A stretch of 64,000 bases of DNA from Bacillota bacterium (GCA_023407175.1 JAEYMU010000056.1:1-64000); one strand, 5' to 3'; counted from the stretch's first letter, positions 1 to 8,701 are shown. Program-made: numbers and translations. The notes: a model not told the origin generated them from the sequence alone.

Positions 1-248
1 GTCGTCGTTGTTTTATTGCTGTTCGTCGTCGTGGCCGCTGTCGTAGTTTTACTGCTATTTGTAGTTGTCGTTGTGGTCGTCGTTTTGTTGCTGTTTGTCG
101 TCGTAGCAGTTGTTTTGTTGCTGTTTGAAGTGGTGGTACTGGTCTGGACCGACTTACCGGTGCCTGGAGTCGAACATCCGCTGGTACCTGTCGCTACGTA
201 AGTGATTGAGGGAGTCGTGGTATTTACTCCGGTAGCAGTTACTGCCAT
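1..248 (-). CDS. Thr/Asn-rich repeat protein, N-terminal part (cut by window edge)
   Basis: Reading the minus strand from an ATG at 248-246 gives an open frame of 82 codons that runs off the left edge. A strong ribosome binding site (AAGGAGG, 264-258) precedes it. About 40 non-repetitive residues with one Cys come first, then units of 10-12 residues built on NSNK or NSSK followed by runs of Thr. The units repeat at least four times up to the edge. There is no signal peptide. The function is unknown; Thr/Asn repeats of this kind often serve as linkers or surface stalks, but that is general knowledge, not shown here. The plus strand is also open through the same repeat, but that frame has no ribosome binding site and a pure Val/Leu product, so it is most likely the shadow. 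Confidence 0.6.
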   Translation of the reverse strand, partial: MAVTATGVNTTTPSITYVATGTSGCSTPGTGKSVQTSTTTSNSNKTTATTTNSNKTTTTTTTTNSSKTTTAATTTNSNKTTT

Positions 249-378
249 GTTAAATATCCTCCTTGATCTTTTTTCTCCTGTGAAATTATATAAAATAAAT
301 TCATTTCATATCGGCATGCAACCCATCGTACCTGCAACGGGGCTGATCGATTGGGTCAAAGCAGATGGGGAACGCTTT

Positions 379-628
379 TTATAGCAAAATAAAATCAGAG
401 ATACCGGCTGTTAATTCATTTATTAATTTTTCATAAGTACGTTTCTGCTTCCAAAGGAGTTTCACGGATTGTATGGGAAGACCTTTAGGTGTAATTCATC
501 TAAATCCGAACGATAAAATTTCTGTCAAAGTCCATGACAACAAAAATTTTATTGCCGTGAATATGACATAATTCCTCCCTAAAGAGGACCTTTTTTTCAT
601 TTAAGATAAATTCCTTCGGTATTCGCAT
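379..628 (-). pseudogene. Small hypothetical gene, probably frameshifted
   Basis: A minus-strand ATG at 628-626 has an excellent ribosome binding site (AGGAGGGG at 643-636) and encodes 42 residues ending at a TAG at 502-500. The next reading frame opens at about 497 and continues to a TAA at 381-379, adding about 38 residues that contain KLLWKQKRTYEKLINEL, a normal-looking helical stretch. Together they resemble one protein of about 80 residues broken by a single frameshift near 500. The break could be a true mutation, a sequencing error, or two separate short genes. I do not recognise the family. It lies upstream of the Thr/Asn-repeat gene on the same strand. Confidence 0.35.
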
Positions 629-1066
629 GACTTCCCCTCCTATGATTAGTAATCAAATTTCCAAATTAGACCTAAATTGGATAATAAACTCATTTTATTA
701 CAAAATATAGGTTTTGTAAATATTAAGTGACTGAATTAAATAGAATTCAGTTTATTTTGAAAAAATGTCGAAAATATTCGAAATAATTTTAGAATTTTAA
801 TATAAAAACAATAATATAGAAATGTTATTTATTGGTAATGAGAATTGAATAATATCCTTGGCCCCCATATATTGAAGGTTTTTACTTTTAACAGTAATAA
901 TTTTACCCTCTATTGGAAACTCAGTCGGATTATTACCTTTCTTTATTGACTTATCTCACATTCCGGCTTAATAAAACCAGCCACCAGACTCTTCCATTTT
1001 ACTTGCTTCAAAGATACTGATATGTTAATATCATCTAAAAATGAATGCAAAGAAATGGAGGAAGCT
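629..1066. other. AT-rich intergenic region
   Basis: This 438-base, very AT-rich stretch has no convincing coding frame on either strand. It holds the ribosome binding site of the small minus-strand gene at its left end and the probable promoter of the PhzF-like gene at 946-974. I see no repeat or stable hairpin in the middle. Confidence 0.6.
946..974 (+). promoter_or_regulatory. Probable sigma-A promoter of the PhzF-like gene
   Basis: The -35 box TTGACT (946-951) and the weaker -10 box TAATAA (969-974) are separated by 17 bases. They lie about 95 bases before the chosen start codon. Confidence 0.4.
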
Positions 1067-1942
1067 ATGAAATTAAAGGTATATACGATAAACTCATTTG
1101 CGAAAGTCCCCTCCGGAGGGAATCCGGCGGGCGTAGTTCCCGAAGCAGATCAGCTGTCCGAGGCGGATATGCAAAGAATTGCCACAATTGTGGGCTTCAG
1201 CGAAACTGCCTTTGTTATGAAGTCAAATCATGCCGATTACAGAGTAAGATTCTTCACTCCGGCTGAGGAGGTAGATCTATGCGGGCATGCCACCATCGGA
1301 GCCTTCCATACAATGGCAGCCCTGGGCTTGTTAAAGCCCGGAAGCTACCGGCAGGAAACCAGAGCAGGGATTCTGGGAATTGAAGTTAAGGCGGACCTGT
1401 CTGTTATGATGTGCCAGCCTCTTCCGGTCTATTCCGAGATACTTGATAAACACGAGATTGCCGCATCCTTGCAGCTGGAAACCGATGAAATTCCGGAAGC
1501 CCTGCCCGTTCAGATCATATCTACGGGCCTTAGGGATATTCTGATACCTGTAAAAAGCCTGGAAATACTGAATTCTCTAAAGCCGGATATGGAGAAAATA
1601 AAGGAAATCAGCAGGAAATTCAATACGGCAGGTTATCATGTCTTTACCCTGGAATCCTACCTGCAATCCAATGCCTGCTGCAGGAACTTTGCTCCCCTGC
1701 TTGGAATTAATGAGGAGTCCGCAACCGGTACCTCAAACGGTGCCCTGGGCTGTTATCTTAATCAATATGGCCTGATCGACTCCGGACAGGCCGGACACCT
1801 TGTGCTCGAGCAGGGTTATTCCATGAAAAAACCGTCAGAGATACTGGTATCCCTGACGCTTGAGGGTAAAGAAATCACTGGTGTCAGAGTCGGCGGAAAC
1901 GCTCTTGACCTGGCTTTCGTTGAAGTTAATACAGATATGTAA
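1067..1942 (+). CDS. PhzF family isomerase/epimerase
   Basis: The product has 291 residues, the normal length for the PhzF/diaminopimelate-epimerase-like fold. The N-terminus MKLKVYTINSFAKVPSGGNP, the GFSETAFV motif with the family's catalytic Glu (residue 46) and the DLCGHATIGA motif are all present; ATGTSNGALG near residue 225 corresponds to the second-domain glycine loop. I chose the ATG at 1067 because GGAGG lies at 1057-1061 and the family starts there; an upstream ATG at 1022 would add 15 atypical residues. PhzF homologues outside phenazine operons are usually cytosolic enzymes of unknown substrate, and no phenazine genes are nearby, so a phenazine role is not implied. The gene is monocistronic and converges on the LuxR-type regulator. 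Confidence 0.9.
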   Translation: MKLKVYTINSFAKVPSGGNPAGVVPEADQLSEADMQRIATIVGFSETAFVMKSNHADYRVRFFTPAEEVDLCGHATIGAFHTMAALGLLKPGSYRQETRAGILGIEVKADLSVMMCQPLPVYSEILDKHEIAASLQLETDEIPEALPVQIISTGLRDILIPVKSLEILNSLKPDMEKIKEISRKFNTAGYHVFTLESYLQSNACCRNFAPLLGINEESATGTSNGALGCYLNQYGLIDSGQAGHLVLEQGYSMKKPSEILVSLTLEGKEITGVRVGGNALDLAFVEVNTDM

Positions 1943-1997
1943 CTTATATTGAAAAGCCTGAAATTCCATACCGTAGCAGCCCATACCCTGCACGGTT

Positions 1998-4616
1998 TCA
2001 GATCAACCCTTCCTGACGGCCTTTATCCACAGCCATCATCCGTGAGGAAACTCCAAGCTTTCCAAAGATGCTGATGATATGGGTTTTCACCGTAGCCTGT
2101 GAGATGCAGAGCTTCTCTGCAATCTCGCGGTTGGTGATGCCCAGGGATAGCTCCTTAAGAACCTCAAGCTCACGGGCAGATAATAGCTCCTGTTTGTTGA
2201 CAGCTTCCTGCGGAGGGCTGCAAACTGCAATAGCCTCATGCAGAAAGGTCAGCTCCTGCGAAGATAACGCATTTTTACCTGTGGTCTGCGAAGCAGCCTC
2301 AACCAGCAAGGGTAAAAGCACCTTACGGTCAAGGTAAAAGGGCATGAGGATTTTATCCTCCTTCGCATAATGAACGGCTTCACGAAGTAGATTACTTATT
2401 TCCCGCTGCCCTGCATTTCCTCCTCCTGCGGGAAGCAGCATGTATATTTTCAGCAGACCTGCCTCAACCAGGCGAAGCTTGTTTCCCCGTAGCCTTGAAA
2501 AAGTCAGAATTTCCTCTGTCTCTCTCATGGCTTCCTCCCGTTCTCCACGCTTAAATAACAACCGGGCACGCAACAGCCTCATAAATGGCTGATGCTTGTA
2601 GCCAGGAGTTACATCCAGCTCTTTTACGAATTTATCCGCCAGTTCTTTGGAAAGCTTATCGGCACAGTCAAGCTCATGAATCAGCCGTCCCAGGGTAAGC
2701 ACACTGTAAGCCGGATACTCGGATAATATTCCATTTACCAACACTTCACCGGCAGCATCATCCCCGCTCAAGAACTTCATTTCTGCCAAATGATACGCCA
2801 GGGTCATATCGGTCGCATCAATCTGGGAATGTTTATTCTCCATCAGCTGTTTTGCCTGTAAGAGCATTTCCCTTGCCCTGTCAAGCTCCATGCGGCGCAT
2901 ATAAACCCCGGTAATTCCAAAATAATAATTCGTCCCAATTCCCGACAGCATTACCGTAGAATCGAACATTTCTCTTGATTTCACATAGCACAAAAGACTG
3001 TCATTCAGGCGGCCTGTTTCCTCATAAATTTGTGCCAGCTGGTTGTATGCAAAGGAGTCCACAAATATATTTGCTCCGTTACAACTCCTGACCGCCTTCT
3101 TGATACAGTCCTCCGCCTCCTCATATTCCATCTGCTCCACAAGCGCGGCAGCATTCCCCACCAATATCATTGCCTTGGATATTGCTCCGAATTGCAGCCG
3201 GTCAATCTGCTCGGCGGAAAGAGCGTAAAATTTCGGAAGTATATTGCCGCCGTTTGGAATATAAGCCTCTACAAACTGCAGGATATGAAAAAGATCCGTA
3301 TCCTTATAATACTCTCTGAATTTATTATAAATAACCCTGCAACGTTCTACATCCAAATTGCCCAGATTGTATATAAGGCATTGGGAAGCAAGATCCGCGT
3401 CCTGCATTAACAGATCAATCGGAACCTGATTTAAGTAACTCCAGGTTTCAATTCTGCCCTCCACTATATGTGCCACTCTTAGTATTTCCTGATAAGCACC
3501 GGCTGCAAGGTATGTCCGCATTGCCTCCTCATAATCCCCGCGCTGCTCAAAGGCTTTTGCTGATTTTAAATAAAGCTCCCCTTTCTCCTCTTCTTCAAGG
3601 TGAAGGAACTGCTGTGTCAGATATTCGGACAGAATATTGTGATAGCGGTAAATCTCCATATTTTCATCGAGACAAATGATAAACAGATTTTTTTGAATCA
3701 AATCCTCCATCCTTTGTCTGAAGGCTTGATCGGAAAAGCCCTCAAAAAGTTTTTTACAGATACCGGCATCGAAATAAGATAAAAATCCTGTTTTCAGCAG
3801 AAAATCCCTTTCCTCCGGTGAAAGGGTCTTAAGTACCTCCCGTGTCAGATATTCCGTGGCAATTCCTCCTCCGCTGCGCAGCAGCTGGCCGGAATAAATT
3901 CCCGACGTTTTAGCGGCCGCTGCAAGCTGGAGGCCTCCAATCCACCCCTCCGCATAGGCATTTAACTGATTGAGTTCCTCCTCACCGACGGCCAGCTTCA
4001 AGGTATCCTTCATGAACGCCATGCCTTCCGCCGGTGACAGCAGCATCTGCTTACTGTCAATATACAGCAGTCTGCCGGATACGGCCATTGCCCCCAGATA
4101 GACGGGAGGCTCCTCCCGCGACAGCATGAAAAAGTGAAAATTAGGAGGCATGGCTCCGATAAAGAACTCAAAGGTCTTCACCAAAGCGGCATCTTTGATA
4201 CAATGTACGTCATCCAGCACCATATAGTAATCCTCTTCACCGCACAGGCGGTTAATCAGAAGAATCAGCAGCTCCTCCATATGGGAAGCGTCCGGATTGG
4301 ACTGCATCAGAGCCAGAAGACTGTCATCCCCCCAGAAGGTACTGACCGCCGCCGTAAAATAAAGCCAGAAGGAATGTACCTTCCCATTGGAGGCATCCAG
4401 TGACATCCAGCAGACATTTTTCAGTTCCGTCTCACGTAAGAAGGAGGAAAGCAATGTGGTCTTTCCGGTTCCGGCTCCTCCGCGGATAAATATAATACTC
4501 ATATCGGCACAGGCCGACAGCTGATCGAACAGCCCCCAGCGCACAATATAATTTTTACGCGGTACCGGTATTTTCAGTTTTGTGGAAAGCAGCAGCGTTC
4601 CCTGGAAATCCTCCAT
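1998..4616 (-). CDS. LuxR family regulator, large MalT-like ATP-binding type
   Basis: This 872-residue protein is a LAL/MalT-type transcription activator. A P-loop (GGAGTGKT, residues 46-53) and a Walker B region (LDDVH, 134-138) form an NTPase of the STAND type. A long helical middle of TPR-like repeats follows (roughly 330-800). The last 62 residues are a LuxR-type DNA-binding domain (LSARELEVL ... ITNREIAEKLCISQATVKTH). Family members bind an inducer and ATP, oligomerise and activate transcription. The start is set by CCTCC (AGGAGG on the coding strand) at 4623-4627. It has its own strong promoter and lies downstream of an ABC-2 export operon in the same direction, separated by a hairpin. 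Its target genes cannot be read from the sequence; the neighbouring exporter is the first guess. Confidence 0.9.
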   Translation of the reverse strand: MEDFQGTLLLSTKLKIPVPRKNYIVRWGLFDQLSACADMSIIFIRGGAGTGKTTLLSSFLRETELKNVCWMSLDASNGKVHSFWLYFTAAVSTFWGDDSLLALMQSNPDASHMEELLILLINRLCGEEDYYMVLDDVHCIKDAALVKTFEFFIGAMPPNFHFFMLSREEPPVYLGAMAVSGRLLYIDSKQMLLSPAEGMAFMKDTLKLAVGEEELNQLNAYAEGWIGGLQLAAAAKTSGIYSGQLLRSGGGIATEYLTREVLKTLSPEERDFLLKTGFLSYFDAGICKKLFEGFSDQAFRQRMEDLIQKNLFIICLDENMEIYRYHNILSEYLTQQFLHLEEEEKGELYLKSAKAFEQRGDYEEAMRTYLAAGAYQEILRVAHIVEGRIETWSYLNQVPIDLLMQDADLASQCLIYNLGNLDVERCRVIYNKFREYYKDTDLFHILQFVEAYIPNGGNILPKFYALSAEQIDRLQFGAISKAMILVGNAAALVEQMEYEEAEDCIKKAVRSCNGANIFVDSFAYNQLAQIYEETGRLNDSLLCYVKSREMFDSTVMLSGIGTNYYFGITGVYMRRMELDRAREMLLQAKQLMENKHSQIDATDMTLAYHLAEMKFLSGDDAAGEVLVNGILSEYPAYSVLTLGRLIHELDCADKLSKELADKFVKELDVTPGYKHQPFMRLLRARLLFKRGEREEAMRETEEILTFSRLRGNKLRLVEAGLLKIYMLLPAGGGNAGQREISNLLREAVHYAKEDKILMPFYLDRKVLLPLLVEAASQTTGKNALSSQELTFLHEAIAVCSPPQEAVNKQELLSARELEVLKELSLGITNREIAEKLCISQATVKTHIISIFGKLGVSSRMMAVDKGRQEGLI

Positions 4617-4676
4617 AGCAAACCTCCATTTGCCGTATTGGCGGCATACAATATCAAGATATTCTCATCTGCCCTT

Positions 4677-4705
4677 ATTTTAATCCCTTCCGGGCATTTT
4701 GACAA
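4677..4705 (-). promoter_or_regulatory. Sigma-A promoter of the LuxR-type regulator gene
   Basis: On the minus strand, -35 TTGTCA (4705-4700), a 17-base spacer and -10 TAAAAT (4682-4677) form a near-consensus promoter. A 6-2-6 palindrome AATATCAAGATATT (4650-4663) lies just downstream, near the expected transcription start, and could be an operator. The -35 box directly abuts the hairpin at 4706-4742. Confidence 0.6.
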
Positions 4706-4742
4706 GCTAGGGAAGCACTGATTAAATCAGCGCTTCCCTAGC
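4706..4742 (-). terminator. Long hairpin ending the ABC-2 export operon
   Basis: An 11-bp perfect stem (GCTAGGGAAGC / GCTTCCCTAGC) continues, after one A/C mismatch, into an inner CTGAT/ATCAG stem. It lies right after the stop codon of the last gene of the export operon. The following minus-strand tract has only a modest run of U, so it may be a weak terminator or an RNA-stabilising structure. Confidence 0.5.
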
Positions 4743-4755
4743 TTCATCTTACACC

Positions 4756-5736
4756 CTACACCCTTTTAACATATTTTCCGCGAAGGATGATCCAGGAAAA
4801 TGAAAACAATACGACAGAAAAGGCAATAACATAGAGAAGGGATGAGATATGCTGCTCCCCCTTCCCATTTTGCAGGTGCTGCGCGAAGTTCATCAGCTCC
4901 TTCTGCGGCAGTAATTTAATGATCCCGTCCAGGAGGGCGTTGTTTTTACTGAAGGAGTAGAAGCTGCCGGCCAGTACCGAGGTAAGCACGGTGATGGAAT
5001 TACCCAGCATATTGGCATTATCCGGTTTCTTAATCAGGGTGTTCAGCAATAAGGCAAAAGCTATGCCAAGAAAGGCAAGCACTGCCATCAGCCCGGCGTA
5101 TTGAGGCAGGGTAAAACCGATATGAAAACCGCAGAGCTTCATTATGACCAGCAGAATATACTCCGGTATAAGAAGGGACAGGCAATAAACACAATGTGCC
5201 GCAAGGTAGCCTGAAAAGCTGGCAGGAGCCGCGGCAATCCGCCGTAATTGACCCTGCTCCTTATCATCTGCAAAGGCAAACAGATTGGCAAAGGATATCA
5301 TAAGCAGAAACATCATCATAAAGCCTATGATATTGACGCCAACTCCGCGCTGGGTGGCGGTATCGGTGATCTCAGCCGTCGGATTTTCAAGCAAGGAAAG
5401 CAGCATATTCTTGAAATTATCATTGCGCAGAGTTTCAATCTCGTAATTCCCCTGACCATCCAAGGTTACATAGGCATCGTATTTTTGTTCCACCAGAGCA
5501 GACCGGGGCTGTTTGTCTGCCGAAACCGTAATATCCAGATATTTTGAGTCTTCGGGCAGGATGATCTGTTCATTTTCTGTGACCAGGACAATATGTCCCT
5601 TCACCTGCTGTTCCCCGGTAATGTATACCGCAAGGAGCATGGAGCCCAGCGTCACCAGTGTAATGACTATTACTGACATCAATCGGGGCCGGGTACGCAG
5701 ATAATTATTTTTCAATACCGTAAGAAAGGTTCTCAT
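4756..5736 (-). CDS. ABC-2 type transporter permease
   Basis: The product has 326 residues. One membrane segment lies near residues 20-40, then an external region of about 90 residues, then about five membrane segments in the C-terminal half, which is the classic ABC-2 (YhfA/NatB-like) layout. It should be one of two permease subunits of an exporter for drugs, peptides or ions; the substrate is unknown. It is the last gene of a three-gene operon, and its start overlaps the stop of the upstream permease by 4 bases (ATGA type), so the two are probably translationally coupled. Confidence 0.85.
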   Translation of the reverse strand: MRTFLTVLKNNYLRTRPRLMSVIVITLVTLGSMLLAVYITGEQQVKGHIVLVTENEQIILPEDSKYLDITVSADKQPRSALVEQKYDAYVTLDGQGNYEIETLRNDNFKNMLLSLLENPTAEITDTATQRGVGVNIIGFMMMFLLMISFANLFAFADDKEQGQLRRIAAAPASFSGYLAAHCVYCLSLLIPEYILLVIMKLCGFHIGFTLPQYAGLMAVLAFLGIAFALLLNTLIKKPDNANMLGNSITVLTSVLAGSFYSFSKNNALLDGIIKLLPQKELMNFAQHLQNGKGEQHISSLLYVIAFSVVLFSFSWIILRGKYVKRV

Positions 5737-6479
5737 AGATAATCCTCCGTTCGAAAGAAGAGACCGCAGCCCAGTACCAGAAGTATGGAAATTATCACCG
5801 CCGCAGTAAACACCGGCAGGAACAATTCCAGACTGTTATCACAGGAAAGGGTGAAGAATGCCTCATTCAGCCATTTTACCGGTGAAATCCGAGAGATAAG
5901 GGAAAGTTCACTTCCCATCCCATCCAGTGAAAAAAAGGTACCGCCCAGCACACAGAGCAGGCTGATCAGCGTACTTAGCAGGGAGCTCGTTGTTTCTTCG
6001 CAATGAAAAATGCAGCAGAAAAAGATACCCAAAGCTGCTGCTGCAAATTCAACGGGTGCCATAAGCAGCAGAAAGAGCTCCGGTCTGCTTCCCAGTGTAA
6101 CATGTAAAGCCGGACACAGAACAAACAGCAGGAGTAGATGCAGACTATAATCAAATACAAAAGAAGCCAGTATTTTTGAAAAATAAATCTGAAAGCTGCC
6201 GGCCGGTGAATATATAATCCTTAGGTTGGGGCGCTTGATATCCCGCTCCATAAAACAGTTGGAGGCAGTCATAGCCCCATTGAGTATGCCATAAATCAGC
6301 AGGGTTACCGTATAATACTGATAGGCGTCCCGGCTGTCGGCATAATTTCCTCCGGTCAGAAAGCCCATGATCAGGATCATCAGGATTGCAAATACTGTGT
6401 GGTAGCCCACCAGCACCGGATTTTTGAAAAGATTGATCATATCCAGATGAAAAATCGTGAAAAAACGTCGCATTGTCAT
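5733..6479 (-). CDS. ABC-2 type transporter permease
   Basis: This 248-residue protein has six hydrophobic segments and no large external domain, as in compact ABC-2 permeases of drug exporters. It sits between the ATPase gene (11 bases upstream) and the second permease gene (4-base overlap). The pair probably forms the heterodimeric membrane channel driven by the ATPase encoded first. Substrate unknown. Confidence 0.85.
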   Translation of the reverse strand: MTMRRFFTIFHLDMINLFKNPVLVGYHTVFAILMILIMGFLTGGNYADSRDAYQYYTVTLLIYGILNGAMTASNCFMERDIKRPNLRIIYSPAGSFQIYFSKILASFVFDYSLHLLLLFVLCPALHVTLGSRPELFLLLMAPVEFAAAALGIFFCCIFHCEETTSSLLSTLISLLCVLGGTFFSLDGMGSELSLISRISPVKWLNEAFFTLSCDNSLELFLPVFTAAVIISILLVLGCGLFFRTEDYL

Positions 6480-6490
6480 TCCTCCTTTGC

Positions 6491-7429
6491 CTAATCCCGC
6501 AGCTTACGGCCGGTCAGTTTTAAAAATACCCTCTCAAGACTTGCCGCTTCACTTGTAATGTTACAAATTTTCTCCCCGCGGTCACTCAAAAGTGCAATAA
6601 TGCGATCCAGATTTTCTATGCCCTTCAGGGAAGCAATTTCAATCATATTTCCATTCAGCTGCACTGATTTTATTCCCTCGATTGCAAAGAATTCATCATG
6701 AGCAACCTTTCCGTTCTCCTCCACCTGAATGATATACCGCTTCTCATTCTCAATGTCCTCCTTTAAGCTTTCCTTGGTTCCCTCCGCAATGATAGCCCCA
6801 TGATCCATAATGATAATGCGGGAGGAAATGACCTCAACCTCTTCCATATAGTGGGTTGTATAGATAACCGTCATCCCCTGCTCACGAAGCTTGCTGATTG
6901 AGCCTAGAATATGATTGCGGCTTTGCGGATCAATGCCCACGGTGGGCTCATCCATGATAACCAGCTCCGGATGGTGAGCAATTGCACAGGCAATATTAAG
7001 CCGCCGCTTCATTCCTCCGGAAAAGGTTTTCACCTTGTCTTTTCTGCGGTCCTCCAATCCTGCAAAGTGCAGCGCCTCATCCACAGCCTCCTTAAGTCTG
7101 TTTCCATGCAAGCCGTAAAGCGATGCAAAAAATCTAAGATTACGTTCTGCACTTAATTCCTCATATAGGGCAACCTCCTGGGGTACAATACCCACAGATT
7201 GTTTATAAGTACGCAGCTGCCTGCCGATTTTAATTCCTTTAAAACAGATATCCCCGCCGTCGCTTTTCAGAGCGGCCGTCAGGATATTGATCGTTGTGCT
7301 CTTTCCCGCTCCGTTCGGTCCCAGAATGCAAAGCACCTCACCAAGGCGGACATCAAAGCTGACCTCCTTCAGTACTCTGTTATCCTTGAAGCTCTTTGAT
7401 AATTTTCTTACCGTCATTATGTTTTCCAT
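6491..7429 (-). CDS. ABC transporter ATP-binding protein (ABC-2 exporter, DrrA-like)
   Basis: This 312-residue ATPase has Walker A GPNGAGKS (37-44), an ABC signature in the form SGGMKRR (137-143) typical of drug and bacteriocin exporters, and Walker B LVIMDE (156-161). About 75 C-terminal residues beyond the ATPase core resemble the regulatory tail of DrrA-like proteins. It is the first gene of the exporter operon. The start is supported by AAGGAGATG just upstream. The operon probably responds to a TetR-type repressor through the palindrome at 7488-7507. Confidence 0.92.
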   Translation of the reverse strand: MENIMTVRKLSKSFKDNRVLKEVSFDVRLGEVLCILGPNGAGKSTTINILTAALKSDGGDICFKGIKIGRQLRTYKQSVGIVPQEVALYEELSAERNLRFFASLYGLHGNRLKEAVDEALHFAGLEDRRKDKVKTFSGGMKRRLNIACAIAHHPELVIMDEPTVGIDPQSRNHILGSISKLREQGMTVIYTTHYMEEVEVISSRIIIMDHGAIIAEGTKESLKEDIENEKRYIIQVEENGKVAHDEFFAIEGIKSVQLNGNMIEIASLKGIENLDRIIALLSDRGEKICNITSEAASLERVFLKLTGRKLRD

Positions 7430-7487
7430 AGCATCATCTCCTTCTTCTGCTTTCTACGGAAATCATAAACCATACCTGCAATAAAAA

Positions 7488-7507
7488 AATCAACCGAACG
7501 GTTGATT
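7488..7507. promoter_or_regulatory. Candidate TetR-type operator between divergent genes
   Basis: AATCAACCG-AA-CGGTTGATT is a palindrome with 9-bp arms. On the minus strand its TTGATT end can act as a -35 box, with a -10-like TATGAT about 20 bases further on, so a bound repressor would block the export operon. A further half copy, GGTTGATTTTTT, lies at 7513-7524. Palindromes with AACCG..CGGTT cores are common targets of TetR repressors that control ABC exporters. No TetR gene is in this window. Confidence 0.45.
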
Positions 7508-7526
7508 CCCATGGTTGATTTTTTCA

Positions 7527-7555
7527 TTGTAAAAACAAACCTCTTGTGCCATAAT
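7527..7555 (+). promoter_or_regulatory. Probable promoter of the TIGR00300-family gene
   Basis: -35 TTGTAA (7527-7532), a 17-base spacer and -10 CATAAT (7550-7555). The leader that follows carries a GC-rich hairpin (GCCGCC-TGAA-GGCGGC, 7582-7597) ending two bases before the ribosome binding site GGAGG (7600-7604). Confidence 0.45.
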
Positions 7556-7609
7556 TTATATGTAATATATTACTATTATGAGCCGCCTGAAGGCGGCATG
7601 GAGGTCACT

Positions 7610-8701
7610 ATGTTTCAATTACCTGATTATATTCAGCCGGATTTTACCAAGCAGAAGTTTTGCGACGCTCCGAATGTGCATTTGGTGGCGGCACCGGAGG
7701 ATGGTATCCTGCCGGAGGATTTTTATGCAACTACGATTTACCCGGAATACTTTAAAATTGATCATACCTGGCGGTTAATCGATGCGCCCCGAATGGACTG
7801 TACCGTTGTTATCAAGGATGGACAGCCTGTCGCTACCGAGGCACGCAGGGTTAAGAAGGGCGACCTTATTGTAACAGGCCGGGAGGAGGATATGTCCAAC
7901 GGTGTATTTATTGATTTTGATGCCTTTCTGGAAACCGACAGTCAGGGCAAGGTGCAGAATTTCGCCTTCCGGACCGGTAAATCCAGAGAATCCTCCTATT
8001 CCAGAGATTATGACCAGCTATATGAAATCTTAAGGCATGACAGAGATCACGGAAGCATCGTCTGGGTGTTGGGTCCTGCTGTAGCCTTTGATTATGACGC
8101 CAGACGGGCTATGTCCGCACTGGTTTCTAACGGTTATGTGGATGCTCTGTTTGCCGGTAATGCCCTGGCTACCCATGACCTGGAGGCAGGTGTTTTTCAC
8201 ACCGGACTGGGACAGGATATCTATACAAAGGAGCTGTACCATAACGGACACTATAATCATCTGGAAACCATTAACCGTGTCAGACGCGCCGGCTCCATCG
8301 ATCAATTTATTGCGGAAAATCCTTCCCAGGACGGTATCGTAGCCTCCTGCATCAGAAACAAGGTTCCGTTAATTCTGGCAGGCTCCATCCGGGATGACGG
8401 TCCCCTTCCGGGTGTTATTGGAAATGTATATGAAGCACAGGATGCCATGCGGACGCATATTAAAAGGGCTACCACAGTAATCGCCCTGGCAACCCAGCTC
8501 CATACCATCGCAACGGGAAATATGACTCCCTCCTGGCAATTAAGAGATGGCAAGCTGCGCCCGGTATACTTTTACACGGTTGATATCTCCGAGTTTGCCG
8601 TAGGGAAGCTGCGTGACCGGGGAAGCTTAAGTGTTAACAGCATTGTTACCAACGTACAGGATTTTCTCATTAATGCGGCACGCAGCCTGGAGGTTATTTA
8701 A
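7610..8701 (+). CDS. TIGR00300 family protein (LOR/SDH-like, ornithine cyclodeaminase type)
   Basis: This 363-residue protein matches the archaeal/bacterial family with the conserved LOR/SDH region, including the segment GPAVAFDYDARRAMS. Related domains in archaea and in cyanobacterial AgrE/ArgZ have NAD-dependent ornithine cyclodeaminase activity, giving proline from ornithine; that activity is known for relatives and only inferred here. I start it at 7610 because GGAGG lies 5 bases upstream; earlier in-frame starts lack such a site. It runs alone between two export operons, with no arginine or proline genes beside it. Its stop codon overlaps that of the convergent ABC gene. Confidence 0.8.
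   Translation: MFQLPDYIQPDFTKQKFCDAPNVHLVAAPEDGILPEDFYATTIYPEYFKIDHTWRLIDAPRMDCTVVIKDGQPVATEARRVKKGDLIVTGREEDMSNGVFIDFDAFLETDSQGKVQNFAFRTGKSRESSYSRDYDQLYEILRHDRDHGSIVWVLGPAVAFDYDARRAMSALVSNGYVDALFAGNALATHDLEAGVFHTGLGQDIYTKELYHNGHYNHLETINRVRRAGSIDQFIAENPSQDGIVASCIRNKVPLILAGSIRDDGPLPGVIGNVYEAQDAMRTHIKRATTVIALATQLHTIATGNMTPSWQLRDGKLRPVYFYTVDISEFAVGKLRDRGSLSVNSIVTNVQDFLINAARSLEVI

Noticed and set aside
16..201. Plus-strand frame of Val/Leu repeats
   Set aside because: It has no ribosome binding site; the minus strand has a strong one and a start codon in the same repeat.
473..571. 32-residue plus-strand peptide with AAAGGAG upstream
   Set aside because: The site is too far from the ATG, and it is antisense to the better minus-strand small gene.
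1067..1942. Phenazine biosynthesis
   Set aside because: Only a PhzF-like gene is present; PhzF homologues are common outside phenazine pathways.
7483..7524. Simple terminator between divergent genes
   Set aside because: No gene ends there; both neighbours start away from it, so an operator is more likely.
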